DNA from: Halorarius halobius
GTDB taxonomy: Archaea; Halobacteriota; Halobacteria; Halobacteriales; Haloarculaceae
Direction of reading: 5' to 3'
NCBI RefSeq assembly: GCF_024298865.1
Contig: NZ_CP101161.1
Coordinates: 951,227-1,015,226, forward strand
Length of the DNA: 64,000 bases
Position 1 is the first letter of the stretch. Every line of letters begins with the position of its first letter. Made by a program: the position numbers and the translations under genes. The notes below the pieces were generated by a model. That model did no database searches, was not told the origin of the DNA, and worked only from the letters and a program-made list of their open reading frames with translations. Positions 57,593-64,000 of this stretch are shown piece after piece.

Positions 57593-58681
57593 ATGGATAG
57601 GAACGACGGTAGACGACGGACGGGAGTCTCGCGGCGGGGCTATCTCGCGGCCGCGGGCGCGACCGGGACGGCGGCGCTCGCCGGCTGTATCGGCTACGGC
57701 GGCGGGGGGCCGCCGAGCGGCACGCTCACGGTCGCCACCTACCCCTCGATGGTCGACGGCGACGGCGCGGCCGGCCCCTGGCTGAAACAGGAGTTCGAGA
57801 AGCAGTACCCCGAGGCGACCGTCGAGTTCGCCACGCCCGAGTCGGGGCTGAACTACTACATCCAGCGCGCCAGGGAGGGTATCCCCATCGAGGCGGACCT
57901 GTACGTCGGGCTGAACGTCGACCACCTGCTACGGCTGGACACGGAACTCGACGACGACCTGTTCGACTCCGTCGACAGCATCGACCGGCGCGACCAGGTG
58001 AAGGAGGGCCTAGAGTTCGACCCGAAGGGCCGGGCGGTGCCGTACGACACCGGCTACATCTCGCTGGTGTTCGACGAGAGCGAGGTCGAGGAGCCGAAGA
58101 CGTTCGCGGACCTGACGACCGACCCCTACGAGGGGACGCTCATCGTCCAGAACGCACAGTCGTCCGCGACGGGGCGGGCGTTCCTGCTGTGGACGGTCAA
58201 GCAGTTCGGCGCCGACGGCTATCTCGACTACTGGCGGCGACTCGACCGCAACGACATCACCGTCCTCGGGACGTGGGACGACGCCTACACCGCCTACTCC
58301 AACGGCGAGCGGCCGATGGTCGTCTCCTACTCGACCGACCAGGTGTACGCGAACCGCTACGACCAGGACATGACGCGCCATCAAATCGGCTTCCTCAACG
58401 AACAGGGGTACGCCAACCCCGAGGGAATGGCCCGGTTCGCAACCGCCGGCGACGACGGGTTGGCGACGGCGTTCATGGAGTTCGTGCTCCGGCCCGAGGT
58501 GCAAGGCGAGATAGCGGTCCGCAACGTCCAGTTCCCGGCGACGCCGAACGCCGACCTGCCGGAGACGTTCGACAAGTACGCGAAGGAGCCCCCGGAGCCG
58601 GTGACGTTTACCTACGACGACCTGAAGGGGAAGGTGGATGGCTGGGTCGAGGACTGGGCACGGGAGATCGCGCAGGGCTGA
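57593..58681 (+). CDS. thiB: ABC transporter substrate-binding lipoprotein, thiamine type
   Basis: A 362-residue Tat-exported lipoprotein. The twin-arginine motif is GVSRRGYLAAAG, followed by a lipobox LAGC near residue 33. The mature protein has the type 2 periplasmic-binding fold in the order typical of thiamine/iron-binding ThiB relatives: TLTVATYPSMV, RAREGIPIEADLYVGLN, VPYDTGYISLVFDES, QNAQSSATGRAFLLWTVKQFG and VVSYSTDQVYANRYDQ. A thiamine ligand is most likely from overall similarity, but iron is possible. The permease gene starts 44 nt before its stop. Confidence 0.85.
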   Translation: MDRNDGRRRTGVSRRGYLAAAGATGTAALAGCIGYGGGGPPSGTLTVATYPSMVDGDGAAGPWLKQEFEKQYPEATVEFATPESGLNYYIQRAREGIPIEADLYVGLNVDHLLRLDTELDDDLFDSVDSIDRRDQVKEGLEFDPKGRAVPYDTGYISLVFDESEVEEPKTFADLTTDPYEGTLIVQNAQSSATGRAFLLWTVKQFGADGYLDYWRRLDRNDITVLGTWDDAYTAYSNGERPMVVSYSTDQVYANRYDQDMTRHQIGFLNEQGYANPEGMARFATAGDDGLATAFMEFVLRPEVQGEIAVRNVQFPATPNADLPETFDKYAKEPPEPVTFTYDDLKGKVDGWVEDWAREIAQG

Positions 58682-60479
58682 GCGGGTCGCGCTCCCGCTG
58701 GTCGGCCTCGCCACCGCCGCCCTGCTGGTGGTGATGCTCTACTACCCTGTGGGAACGGTGCTGGCCCGCGCCGTCTCGGTCGACGGCACGCTCACGCTCG
58801 ACCCCCTGCTCGCGGTGCTGTCGGACCCGTTCTACGTCGGCGCGCTCGCCGGCGCGGTGCAGAACCCCGCGGGCGTCCCCGCCGGCGTCCTCGCGTGGGC
58901 CGTCGACAGCGCCGCACGCGTCGCGGCCGCGGACGGCCTGCGGGCGGCGCTCGGCGCGCTCGTGGCCGCGGTGCCGCCGTTCGGCCTGTTCGGCTTCACC
59001 GCGTGGCAGGCCCTGCTGTCGACGCTGGCGAGCCTCGCGCTCGGCCTGCCCGGCGCCTACCTGCTCGCCCGCTTCGAGTTCCCCGGGCGACGGACGATAG
59101 AGTCGCTGACCGCGGTGCCGTTCGTCCTCCCCTCCATCATGGTCGCGGTGGGGTTCGTCGCCGCGTTCGGGTCGAACGGCGCGCTCAACGACCTGCTCCG
59201 GACGCTCGGCCTCCCGACGTTCGACCTCCTCTTTACGCTCGAAATCATCGTCCTCGCACACGCCTTCTACAACGCGCCCCTCGTGACGAGAATCGTCGCC
59301 GCGGCCTGGGAGACGGTCGACGCCCGCGCGGTCGAGACGGCCCGGTCGCTCGGGGCCTCACCCCTGCGAGCGTTCCGCGACGTGGTCGTTCCCCAGCTCC
59401 TGCCGGCGGTGCTGACGGGCGCGCTCCTGACGTTCATCTTCACGTTCATGTCGTTCCCCATCATCCTCGCGCTCGGGGGGCTGAAACTCGCGACCGTCGA
59501 GGTGTGGCTGTACGACCGCGTCCAGCAACTGCGGCTGACCGAGGCCGCGGCGCTGGCCGTCCTCGAGAGCCTCGTCTCGCTGGGGCTCACCTACGCCTAC
59601 CTCCGCTACGAGGCGGCGGCCTCGGGCTCGGACCGCGCCGTCTCGCCGCTCCCCCGCGAACGGCTCGGTGGCCGTCTCGACCTCAAGCGGGTGGCGCTGG
59701 CGGGCTACGGGCTGGTCGTCGCCGTCGTCGTGTTGCTCCCGCTTGTCAGCATGGTCGCGGAGTCGCTCACCGGCCCGAACGGACTCACGACCCAGTACTA
59801 CGGCTACCTAATGGAGCGACAGGCCTCCGACGTGACCGTCCAGACGAAACCCGGCATCGCGGTCAGGAACAGCCTCATCTTCGGCGTCGGCACCCTGCTG
59901 GTGGCGGTGCCGATGGGCGTCGTCGTCGCGTTCGTCACCAGCCGCGAGGGGCCGCTCTCGCGGTTCCTGGGGACGGCGTCAATGCTCCCCTTCGCGGTGT
60001 CGGGCATCGTCGTCGGCCTCGGCCTGCTCGACGGCCTCGTGTTCGGCCTGCAGGTGGGGGGCGTTCGGCTGGCCGTCGCCGGCCCGGTCGCAATCGTCGC
60101 GGCCCACGCCGTCGGCGCGTACCCGTTCGTCGTCCGCAACGTCGCGCCCCTGCTCGGTGACCTCGACAGGCGACTCGTCGAGTCGGCCCGCGCGCTCGGC
60201 GCGACCCGGGGGCGCGCGCTGGTCGACGTGGAACTGCCGCTGGTCGCGCCCGGTCTCGCGGCGGGCGCGGCGTTCGCGTTCGCCATCTCCATCGGCGAGT
60301 TCGATTCGACCGTCATCCTCGCGGAGGGGTCGCGGGCGTACACGATGCCGGTCGCGGTCGAACGGTTCTTGACCGACCGGACGCTGGGTCCGGCCACGGC
60401 GATGGGCACCGTGTTGCTCGTCGTGACGGCGGCGGCGTTCGTCGTCATCGACCGCGTCGGGGGGCGGTACCGTGAGTAG
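58638..60479 (+). CDS. thiP: ABC transporter permease, two fused domains (ThiP-like)
   Basis: A 613-residue membrane protein with about 12 helices. It carries two permease domains in one chain, as in ThiP and FbpB. Each half has an EAA loop that contacts the ATPase: VETARSLGASPLRAFRDVVVPQLLP and VESARALGATRGRALVDVELPLVAPG. The first helix is VALPLVGLATAALLVVMLYYPVG. The start ATG 58638 lies inside the binding-protein gene (44-nt overlap), so expression is coupled. It overlaps the ATPase gene by 8 nt. ThiB-ThiP-ThiQ form the importer. Confidence 0.9.
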   Translation: MAGSRTGHGRSRRAERVALPLVGLATAALLVVMLYYPVGTVLARAVSVDGTLTLDPLLAVLSDPFYVGALAGAVQNPAGVPAGVLAWAVDSAARVAAADGLRAALGALVAAVPPFGLFGFTAWQALLSTLASLALGLPGAYLLARFEFPGRRTIESLTAVPFVLPSIMVAVGFVAAFGSNGALNDLLRTLGLPTFDLLFTLEIIVLAHAFYNAPLVTRIVAAAWETVDARAVETARSLGASPLRAFRDVVVPQLLPAVLTGALLTFIFTFMSFPIILALGGLKLATVEVWLYDRVQQLRLTEAAALAVLESLVSLGLTYAYLRYEAAASGSDRAVSPLPRERLGGRLDLKRVALAGYGLVVAVVVLLPLVSMVAESLTGPNGLTTQYYGYLMERQASDVTVQTKPGIAVRNSLIFGVGTLLVAVPMGVVVAFVTSREGPLSRFLGTASMLPFAVSGIVVGLGLLDGLVFGLQVGGVRLAVAGPVAIVAAHAVGAYPFVVRNVAPLLGDLDRRLVESARALGATRGRALVDVELPLVAPGLAAGAAFAFAISIGEFDSTVILAEGSRAYTMPVAVERFLTDRTLGPATAMGTVLLVVTAAAFVVIDRVGGRYRE

Positions 60480-61515
60480 CCTCTCGCTCGCGGGCGTCAC
60501 GAAGCGGTACGGCGCGACCACCGCGCTCACGGACGTGCGCCTCGATATCGAGGACGGCGAGTTCTTCACCCTCGTCGGCCCCTCCGGGTGCGGAAAGACC
60601 ACCACCCTGCGGACGGTCGCCGGGTTCGAAGACCCGACCGAGGGGACCGTGCGGTTCGGCGACGAGGACGTCGCGGGCCTCCCCCCCGAGGACCGCGACG
60701 TGGGCATCGTGTTCCAGCAGTACTCGCTGTTCCCGCATATGACCGTCGAGGAGAACGTCGCCTACGGCCTCCGGTTCACCGACCGGGAGGACGGCGCTCG
60801 CGTCGCGGAGTTGCTCGACCTCGTGGGGCTGGCCGGGATGCGCGACCGCGACCCCGGCGAACTCTCCGGGGGCCAGCAACAGCGGGTGGCGCTGGCCCGC
60901 GCGCTCGCTCCGAGTCCGGACGTGCTGTTGCTCGACGAACCGATGAGCGCGCTCGACGCTCGCCTGCGCGAGCGCCTGCGCCGCGAGGTGCGCCGCATCC
61001 AGCGGGAGACGGGCGTCACCACCCTCTACGTCACCCATGACCAGGCGGAGGCGCTCGCGGTGTCGGACCGAGTGGCCGTCATGTCCGAGGGCCGCGTCGA
61101 GCAAGTGGGTACCCCCCGCGAGGTGTACCGGGAGCCGGCGACCCGGTTCGTCGCGGAGTTCGTCGGCGAGAACAACGTGTTCGACGGCACCGCCGCCGGC
61201 GACGGCGTCGAGGTGGGCGACGCCACCTTCGCCGTCGAGGGCGACACCCCGTCCGGCGAGGCCGTCACGCTCTGTGTCCGCCCGGAGTCGATGCGGGTCG
61301 ACGCGGGGGCGAACACGCTGACCGGCACCGTCGACTACGCGGAGTTCCTCGGCGAGGCGGTCCGGGTGGGGCTGACGTGGCAGGACCGGGAGGTGGTCGT
61401 CCGCGTCGACGCCGCGGGCGTCGACCGCCTGCCCGAGACGGGCGAGTCGCTGACCGTCGGCTTCGACCCCGAGAGCGTGGTCCGCCTCGACGCGACGGCG
61501 AGCGACACGACTTAG
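60472..61515 (+). CDS. thiQ: ABC transporter ATP-binding protein (ThiQ-like)
   Basis: A 347-residue importer ATPase from GTG 60472. Motifs: Walker A VGPSGCGKTTTLR, Q-loop VFQQYSLFPHM, signature LSGGQQQRVALARAL, Walker B VLLLDEPMSALD and H-loop VTHDQAEAL. A C-terminal MOP/TOBE-like domain (about 240-347) contains TGTVDYAEFLGEAVRVGL. Length and the TOBE domain are those of the PotA/FbpC/ThiQ group. It is the last gene of the transport operon; the next gene starts 24 nt later and may belong to it. Confidence 0.93.
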   Translation: MSSLSLAGVTKRYGATTALTDVRLDIEDGEFFTLVGPSGCGKTTTLRTVAGFEDPTEGTVRFGDEDVAGLPPEDRDVGIVFQQYSLFPHMTVEENVAYGLRFTDREDGARVAELLDLVGLAGMRDRDPGELSGGQQQRVALARALAPSPDVLLLDEPMSALDARLRERLRREVRRIQRETGVTTLYVTHDQAEALAVSDRVAVMSEGRVEQVGTPREVYREPATRFVAEFVGENNVFDGTAAGDGVEVGDATFAVEGDTPSGEAVTLCVRPESMRVDAGANTLTGTVDYAEFLGEAVRVGLTWQDREVVVRVDAAGVDRLPETGESLTVGFDPESVVRLDATASDTT

Positions 61516-61538
61516 TGGGTCTCCCGCTTGCCTCCGGT

Positions 61539-62123
61539 GTGCCGCGCTTCGAGTACCCCTGTCCCGGCTGTCGGACCCGGAGCAACCTCCACGACGCCGA
61601 CTGCTCGTTCGAGGGCGTCGCCTGGACCGACATCGAGGCCGCGTACGTCGACGTGCTCTCGCGGCTCTCGCGGCGACCCTACGGCGAGGAGGAGCTTCAG
61701 GGCGCTATCGACGACTGGGGCGGCCTCCACTCGGCCGCGCTCTCGCGGCTCAGGGGCGACCAGCGGGTCGACGAGCGCGACGGCGACCTGGAACTGCTGA
61801 CCGCGGAGGCGTACAAGGAGCGGGTGACGCATCCGACGATGGAGCCGCTCCAGACCATCTACGAGAAGGGGAGCGTCCCCGGTGCCCACGACAACGCCGT
61901 GTTCGCCCTCATCGCGTTCTACGAGATGGTCGGCCTCTCGTGGGAGGAGACGAAAGAGCAGATGCTGACGTGGCTCGAGGAGTCGGGGACGTGGACCCGC
62001 GGCGGCTTCGAGGAGGACACGCCCGAGGAGCTGGTCGACTCGAAGAAACACGTCTACCAGCAGGGGTACGGCTGGAAGCAGGCGGGCAAGGAAGCGAAGG
62101 CAGTCATCGACCGGCGGCTATGA
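61539..62123 (+). CDS. zinc-finger hypothetical protein
   Basis: A 194-residue protein from GTG 61539 (VPRFEYPCPGCRTRS). The N-terminal CPGC-x8-C knuckle could bind zinc. The rest is helical. The C-terminal part (GAHDNAVFALIAFYEMVGLSWEETKEQMLTWLEESGTW) resembles the small helical domain found at the C-terminus of some primases (PriCT type), though the similarity is only by eye. It follows thiQ by 24 nt on the same strand. Its function is unknown; it is well formed and probably conserved in haloarchaea. Confidence 0.75.
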   Translation: MPRFEYPCPGCRTRSNLHDADCSFEGVAWTDIEAAYVDVLSRLSRRPYGEEELQGAIDDWGGLHSAALSRLRGDQRVDERDGDLELLTAEAYKERVTHPTMEPLQTIYEKGSVPGAHDNAVFALIAFYEMVGLSWEETKEQMLTWLEESGTWTRGGFEEDTPEELVDSKKHVYQQGYGWKQAGKEAKAVIDRRL

Positions 62124-62300
62124 CGGTGGCTCGTCGTTGTGGGTCGTGTACTCTTCGTAGGCCCGCTGTTTGAGTTCACGGTATCGCTCCCGCGACCCGG
62201 GTTGTTCCAGACAGGGCGCGTACGGACCGGGAGACGTTCCCCCGTGTGCCCGGTTCGTCGAAGCCAGTCCGGACCACGACACAGAGCCCGCGTCAACCAC
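62118..62300 (-). CDS. small hypothetical protein, 60 aa
   Basis: From GTG 62300 to TAG at 62118. The N-terminal half is low in protein character. The end, QPGSRERYRELKQRAYEEY then TTHNDEPPS, reads as a genuine charged helix and acidic tail. It may be a small protein or the remainder of a longer one. The stop codon overlaps the end of the converging zinc-finger gene. No family is known. Confidence 0.42.
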   Translation of the reverse strand: MVDAGSVSWSGLASTNRAHGGTSPGPYAPCLEQPGSRERYRELKQRAYEEYTTHNDEPPS

Positions 62301-62312
62301 GTACTGCCGGCA

Positions 62313-62954
62313 TCAGGCCGCCGATTGGGCGGCGCTCTCAGGGTAGCCCAGCGGCGACTGATTGCGGAGATAGTAGCCGACAACCAGAAGCGAGAGCGCG
62401 TCGGCGATGACGATGCCGAGGGTCACCATCTCGGAGGTGTAGCCGGCGACGAATCTGAGGATGTTCGAGAGGACCAGAACCGGGGGAGCCAACAGCAGGA
62501 GTCCGAAGGCGACTGAATCGGCGTGAGTTCGAAAGACGGCAACGCTGAACGCTACGAACCCCAAGACACTGCCCACGATGACGCCCGGGATGAAGAAGGC
62601 GCCCATCGGCTCGTACACCCCTGCAACGAGGCCGGTGATATCGACGAACACGACGACAGCCATGACTGCGAAGGTCACGACGCCGATTCCTGCACAGACT
62701 GCGCCCACGCGAGAGAGCCACCGACTCTGCTCGGACAGTGCAGGATACAGCCCGAGTAACCCGACGAGGGCGATGGTCCAACCGACACCAACGAACAACT
62801 GCCCGGGCAACAGGTAACCCTCTGCACCCGTCGACATGTTCATCGCCAGCCACGCCGCATCGACGGCCAGCAGTAGCCCGCCGACCAGGAAGGCCGTCGA
62901 GCGCCGTTTCCCGAGGGATTCCCACAGCCTGGTCCCGGACGCCGTCGCCGTCAT
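62313..62954 (-). CDS. hypothetical membrane protein, six to seven helices
   Basis: A 213-residue membrane protein from ATG 62954, overlapping the upstream gene by 4 nt (ATGA). Helices include STAFLVGGLLLAVDAAWLAM, LFVGVGWTIALVGLLGLYPAL, VCAGIGVVTFAVMAVVVFV and IVIADALSLLVVGYYL. GLLGLYPALSEQSRWLSRVGAV matches LLGFYPRVNDQSPRLALVGL in the partner, so the two are diverged paralogues. Such tandem membrane-protein pairs are common in haloarchaea without known function. Confidence 0.78.
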   Translation of the reverse strand: MTATASGTRLWESLGKRRSTAFLVGGLLLAVDAAWLAMNMSTGAEGYLLPGQLFVGVGWTIALVGLLGLYPALSEQSRWLSRVGAVCAGIGVVTFAVMAVVVFVDITGLVAGVYEPMGAFFIPGVIVGSVLGFVAFSVAVFRTHADSVAFGLLLLAPPVLVLSNILRFVAGYTSEMVTLGIVIADALSLLVVGYYLRNQSPLGYPESAAQSAA

Positions 62955-63595
62955 GACGACCCACCCGTCGGTGTCGGCTCCGTCCGGCCGGTCGGTCGAG
63001 ACGCGGTTCGGAGACCGTATCCGATAGCCAACGTGAGCACGGTGAATATGCCGCCGACAGTAGCGGGAAGCCAGTCCGGCGGATTGATTCCCACGACGGC
63101 GAACACCCCCATGTATCCGCCAAAGGTTGCGGCGATGCCCAACAGGAGGATGCCGACGCTCCGTGAGGGGACGCCGGACCGGGCACTGATTCCCCCGAAC
63201 ACCAGGGACCCGACGAGCAGTAGAACGAACAACACCACCGCCAACCCATCGCCCGGAAGCGACACGACCTCGAGAACAACACCGAGTACTGCCCACACAA
63301 CCATCCCGACGTATCCGAGCACGGTGATGGCCGCGAACGCCAGACCGACCAGCGCCAGCCGTGGTGACTGGTCGTTGACCCGGGGATAGAACCCGAGCAG
63401 ACCCACAGCGAGGCCCATCAACGCAGTGATGTAGAACACGGCTTCGATGACCTGTCCTGCCGTCCCGATGCCGCCGAGGAACCGATTGATGATCAAGAAG
63501 ACTGTGGCGCCGAGAAACGACACTCCCGCAACGAGAAACACGGTATCGGTCCACGTTTCGAGTCGCTCCCATTGTCGCGTGTTGACGTATAACAT
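62951..63595 (-). CDS. hypothetical membrane protein, six to seven helices (paralogue)
   Basis: A 214-residue membrane protein from ATG 63595 (MLYVNTRQWERLETWTDTVFLVAGVSFLG). Several helices follow (VFYITALMGLAVGLLGFY, LVGLAFAAITVLGYVGMVVWAVLGV, LAVVLFVLLLVGSLVFGGI, ILLLGIAATFGGYMGVFAVVG). The cytosolic end is rich in Arg, Thr and Pro. It is the first gene of a two-gene operon and is coupled to its paralogue. An AT-rich promoter at 63621-63635 fits a leaderless start. Confidence 0.78.
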   Translation of the reverse strand: MLYVNTRQWERLETWTDTVFLVAGVSFLGATVFLIINRFLGGIGTAGQVIEAVFYITALMGLAVGLLGFYPRVNDQSPRLALVGLAFAAITVLGYVGMVVWAVLGVVLEVVSLPGDGLAVVLFVLLLVGSLVFGGISARSGVPSRSVGILLLGIAATFGGYMGVFAVVGINPPDWLPATVGGIFTVLTLAIGYGLRTASRPTGRTEPTPTGGSS

Positions 63596-63620
63596 ACTCG
63601 GTAGTCGCCGCTACTCGAAC

Positions 63621-63635
63621 TAAATTCAATTTACC
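63621..63635 (-). promoter_or_regulatory. TATA-like element of the membrane-protein pair
   Basis: Minus-strand GGTAAATTGAATTTA, about 32 nt upstream of ATG 63595. Confidence 0.5.
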
Positions 63636-63911
63636 AGATGTCCCCATGTGGCTATCATCTGGACGAAGTTGCTCTGATCACTGCGCACACACTCTGCGCG
63701 ATTAGTTCGGCGACTCGTAATTGAACGAAGTAACGCCACCGTTCCGACCGTGCCCTCCGTGTACAGCAAGCGCGTACTGACAGAGCGCGGGGACGACACG
63801 CACCGGTGTGCTACCGCTTCACCCCGTGTCGAACCCCGTGAGGCTACAGAGGGTCGAAGATACGGCAGATGGTCGGAGAGATGGAGAACAGATACGGTGG
63901 AAGGACCTACT
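63636..63911. other. intergenic stretch without a gene
   Basis: About 275 nt with stops in all frames. It lies downstream of pcn and upstream of the membrane-protein promoter. No RNA gene, repeat array or strong hairpin was seen. Confidence 0.5.
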
Positions 63912-64000
63912 TCAGTCGCTCTGGATGCGGGGGGCGAGCATGTACGTCACGGAGCCGTCGCCCTCCGCGATGTCGAAGTGCATCTTGACGGGGAACTCCT
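63912..64000 (-). CDS. pcn: DNA polymerase sliding clamp PCNA (C-terminal end, partial)
   Basis: Only the last 28 codons are in the window, read on the minus strand: EFPVKMHFDIAEGDG then SVTYMLAPRIQSD and TGA at 63914-63912. This is the C-terminal strand and tail of archaeal PCNA; the A-P-R-I-x-S/E-D end is diagnostic. PCNA is loaded by RfcS/RfcL (rfcS is at 39.1 kb) and tethers PolB and PolD. The rest of the gene lies beyond the window edge. Confidence 0.88.
   Translation of the reverse strand, partial: EFPVKMHFDIAEGDGSVTYMLAPRIQSD

Noticed and set aside
1..64000. Insertion sequences, integrases or a replication origin
   Set aside because: No transposase or integrase frame, terminal inverted repeats of IS size, Orc1/Cdc6 gene or ORB-like repeat cluster was found.

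Overview
The window is haloarchaeal chromosomal DNA (class Halobacteria). The evidence is very high G+C, acidic proteins, TATA boxes about 25-30 nt upstream of (nearly) leaderless starts, and archaeal-only genes: PolD small subunit, thermosome, PurO, SAMP2, PCNA, RfcS, HalOD1-domain and bacterio-opsin-activator-type regulators, and a PGF-CTERM surface protein. I could not place it to genus. No rRNA, CRISPR array, prophage or transposase was seen; most of the window is core chromosome with short lineage-specific intergenic sequence.

Layout. 1-5.5 kb: MBL-fold hydrolase, alpha/beta hydrolase, a membrane-anchored protein, tRNA-Gln(CTG) and an MFS transporter broken by one frameshift. 5.5-10.7 kb: PurO, a phosphoesterase, aspartate kinase, a zinc-finger/KaiC-like protein and a two-gene HalOD1/winged-helix regulator operon. 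10.9-15.4 kb: PolD small subunit diverging from signal peptidase I, then a minus-strand zinc-ribbon/glutamate dehydrogenase/ferritin-like cluster. 15.5-20.2 kb: a 959-residue PAS/GAF/BAT-type regulator, RidA with a coupled small membrane protein, tRNA-Ser(GGA) and a relic of a lamin-tail-domain gene. 20.2-25 kb: PadR-like regulator, thermosome, acetyltransferase and two tandem lipoproteins. 25-36 kb: ornithine-cyclodeaminase family enzyme, surface glycoprotein, LeuRS, MATE exporter, Hel308-type helicase and a phosphohexomutase. 36-44 kb: SAMP2, two tandem bactofilin-like membrane proteins, RfcS interrupted by a 698-residue intein in its Walker A motif, and a GAF-GAF histidine kinase. 44-51.8 kb: AlaRS, a class V aminotransferase divergent from a Ser-less hydrolase/NUDIX pair, a Thr/Pro-rich stalk protein, a glutamine amidotransferase and an HPP protein. 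51.8-64 kb: glutaryl-CoA-dehydrogenase-like enzyme, threonine ammonia-lyase, two divergent rhodaneses, an AI-2E family protein, a thiamine-type ABC transporter operon, two coupled membrane proteins and the 3' end of pcn.

How the genes work together. Replication and repair genes recur through the window (polD1, hel308, rfcS, pcn), as do translation genes (two tRNAs, leuS, alaS). The clearest operons are thiB-thiP-thiQ, the DUF7344-like/HalOD1 pair, zinc ribbon-gdhB-ferritin-like, ridA-small membrane protein, pseudo-hydrolase-NUDIX, and the two membrane genes at 62.3-63.6 kb. The observations most worth checking are the intein, the duplicated terminal codons downstream of two neighbouring genes (53.0 and 54.6 kb), the symmetric divergent promoter at 48.2 kb, the tandem bactofilin-like proteins, and several proteins that have lost an expected catalytic or phospho-acceptor residue.
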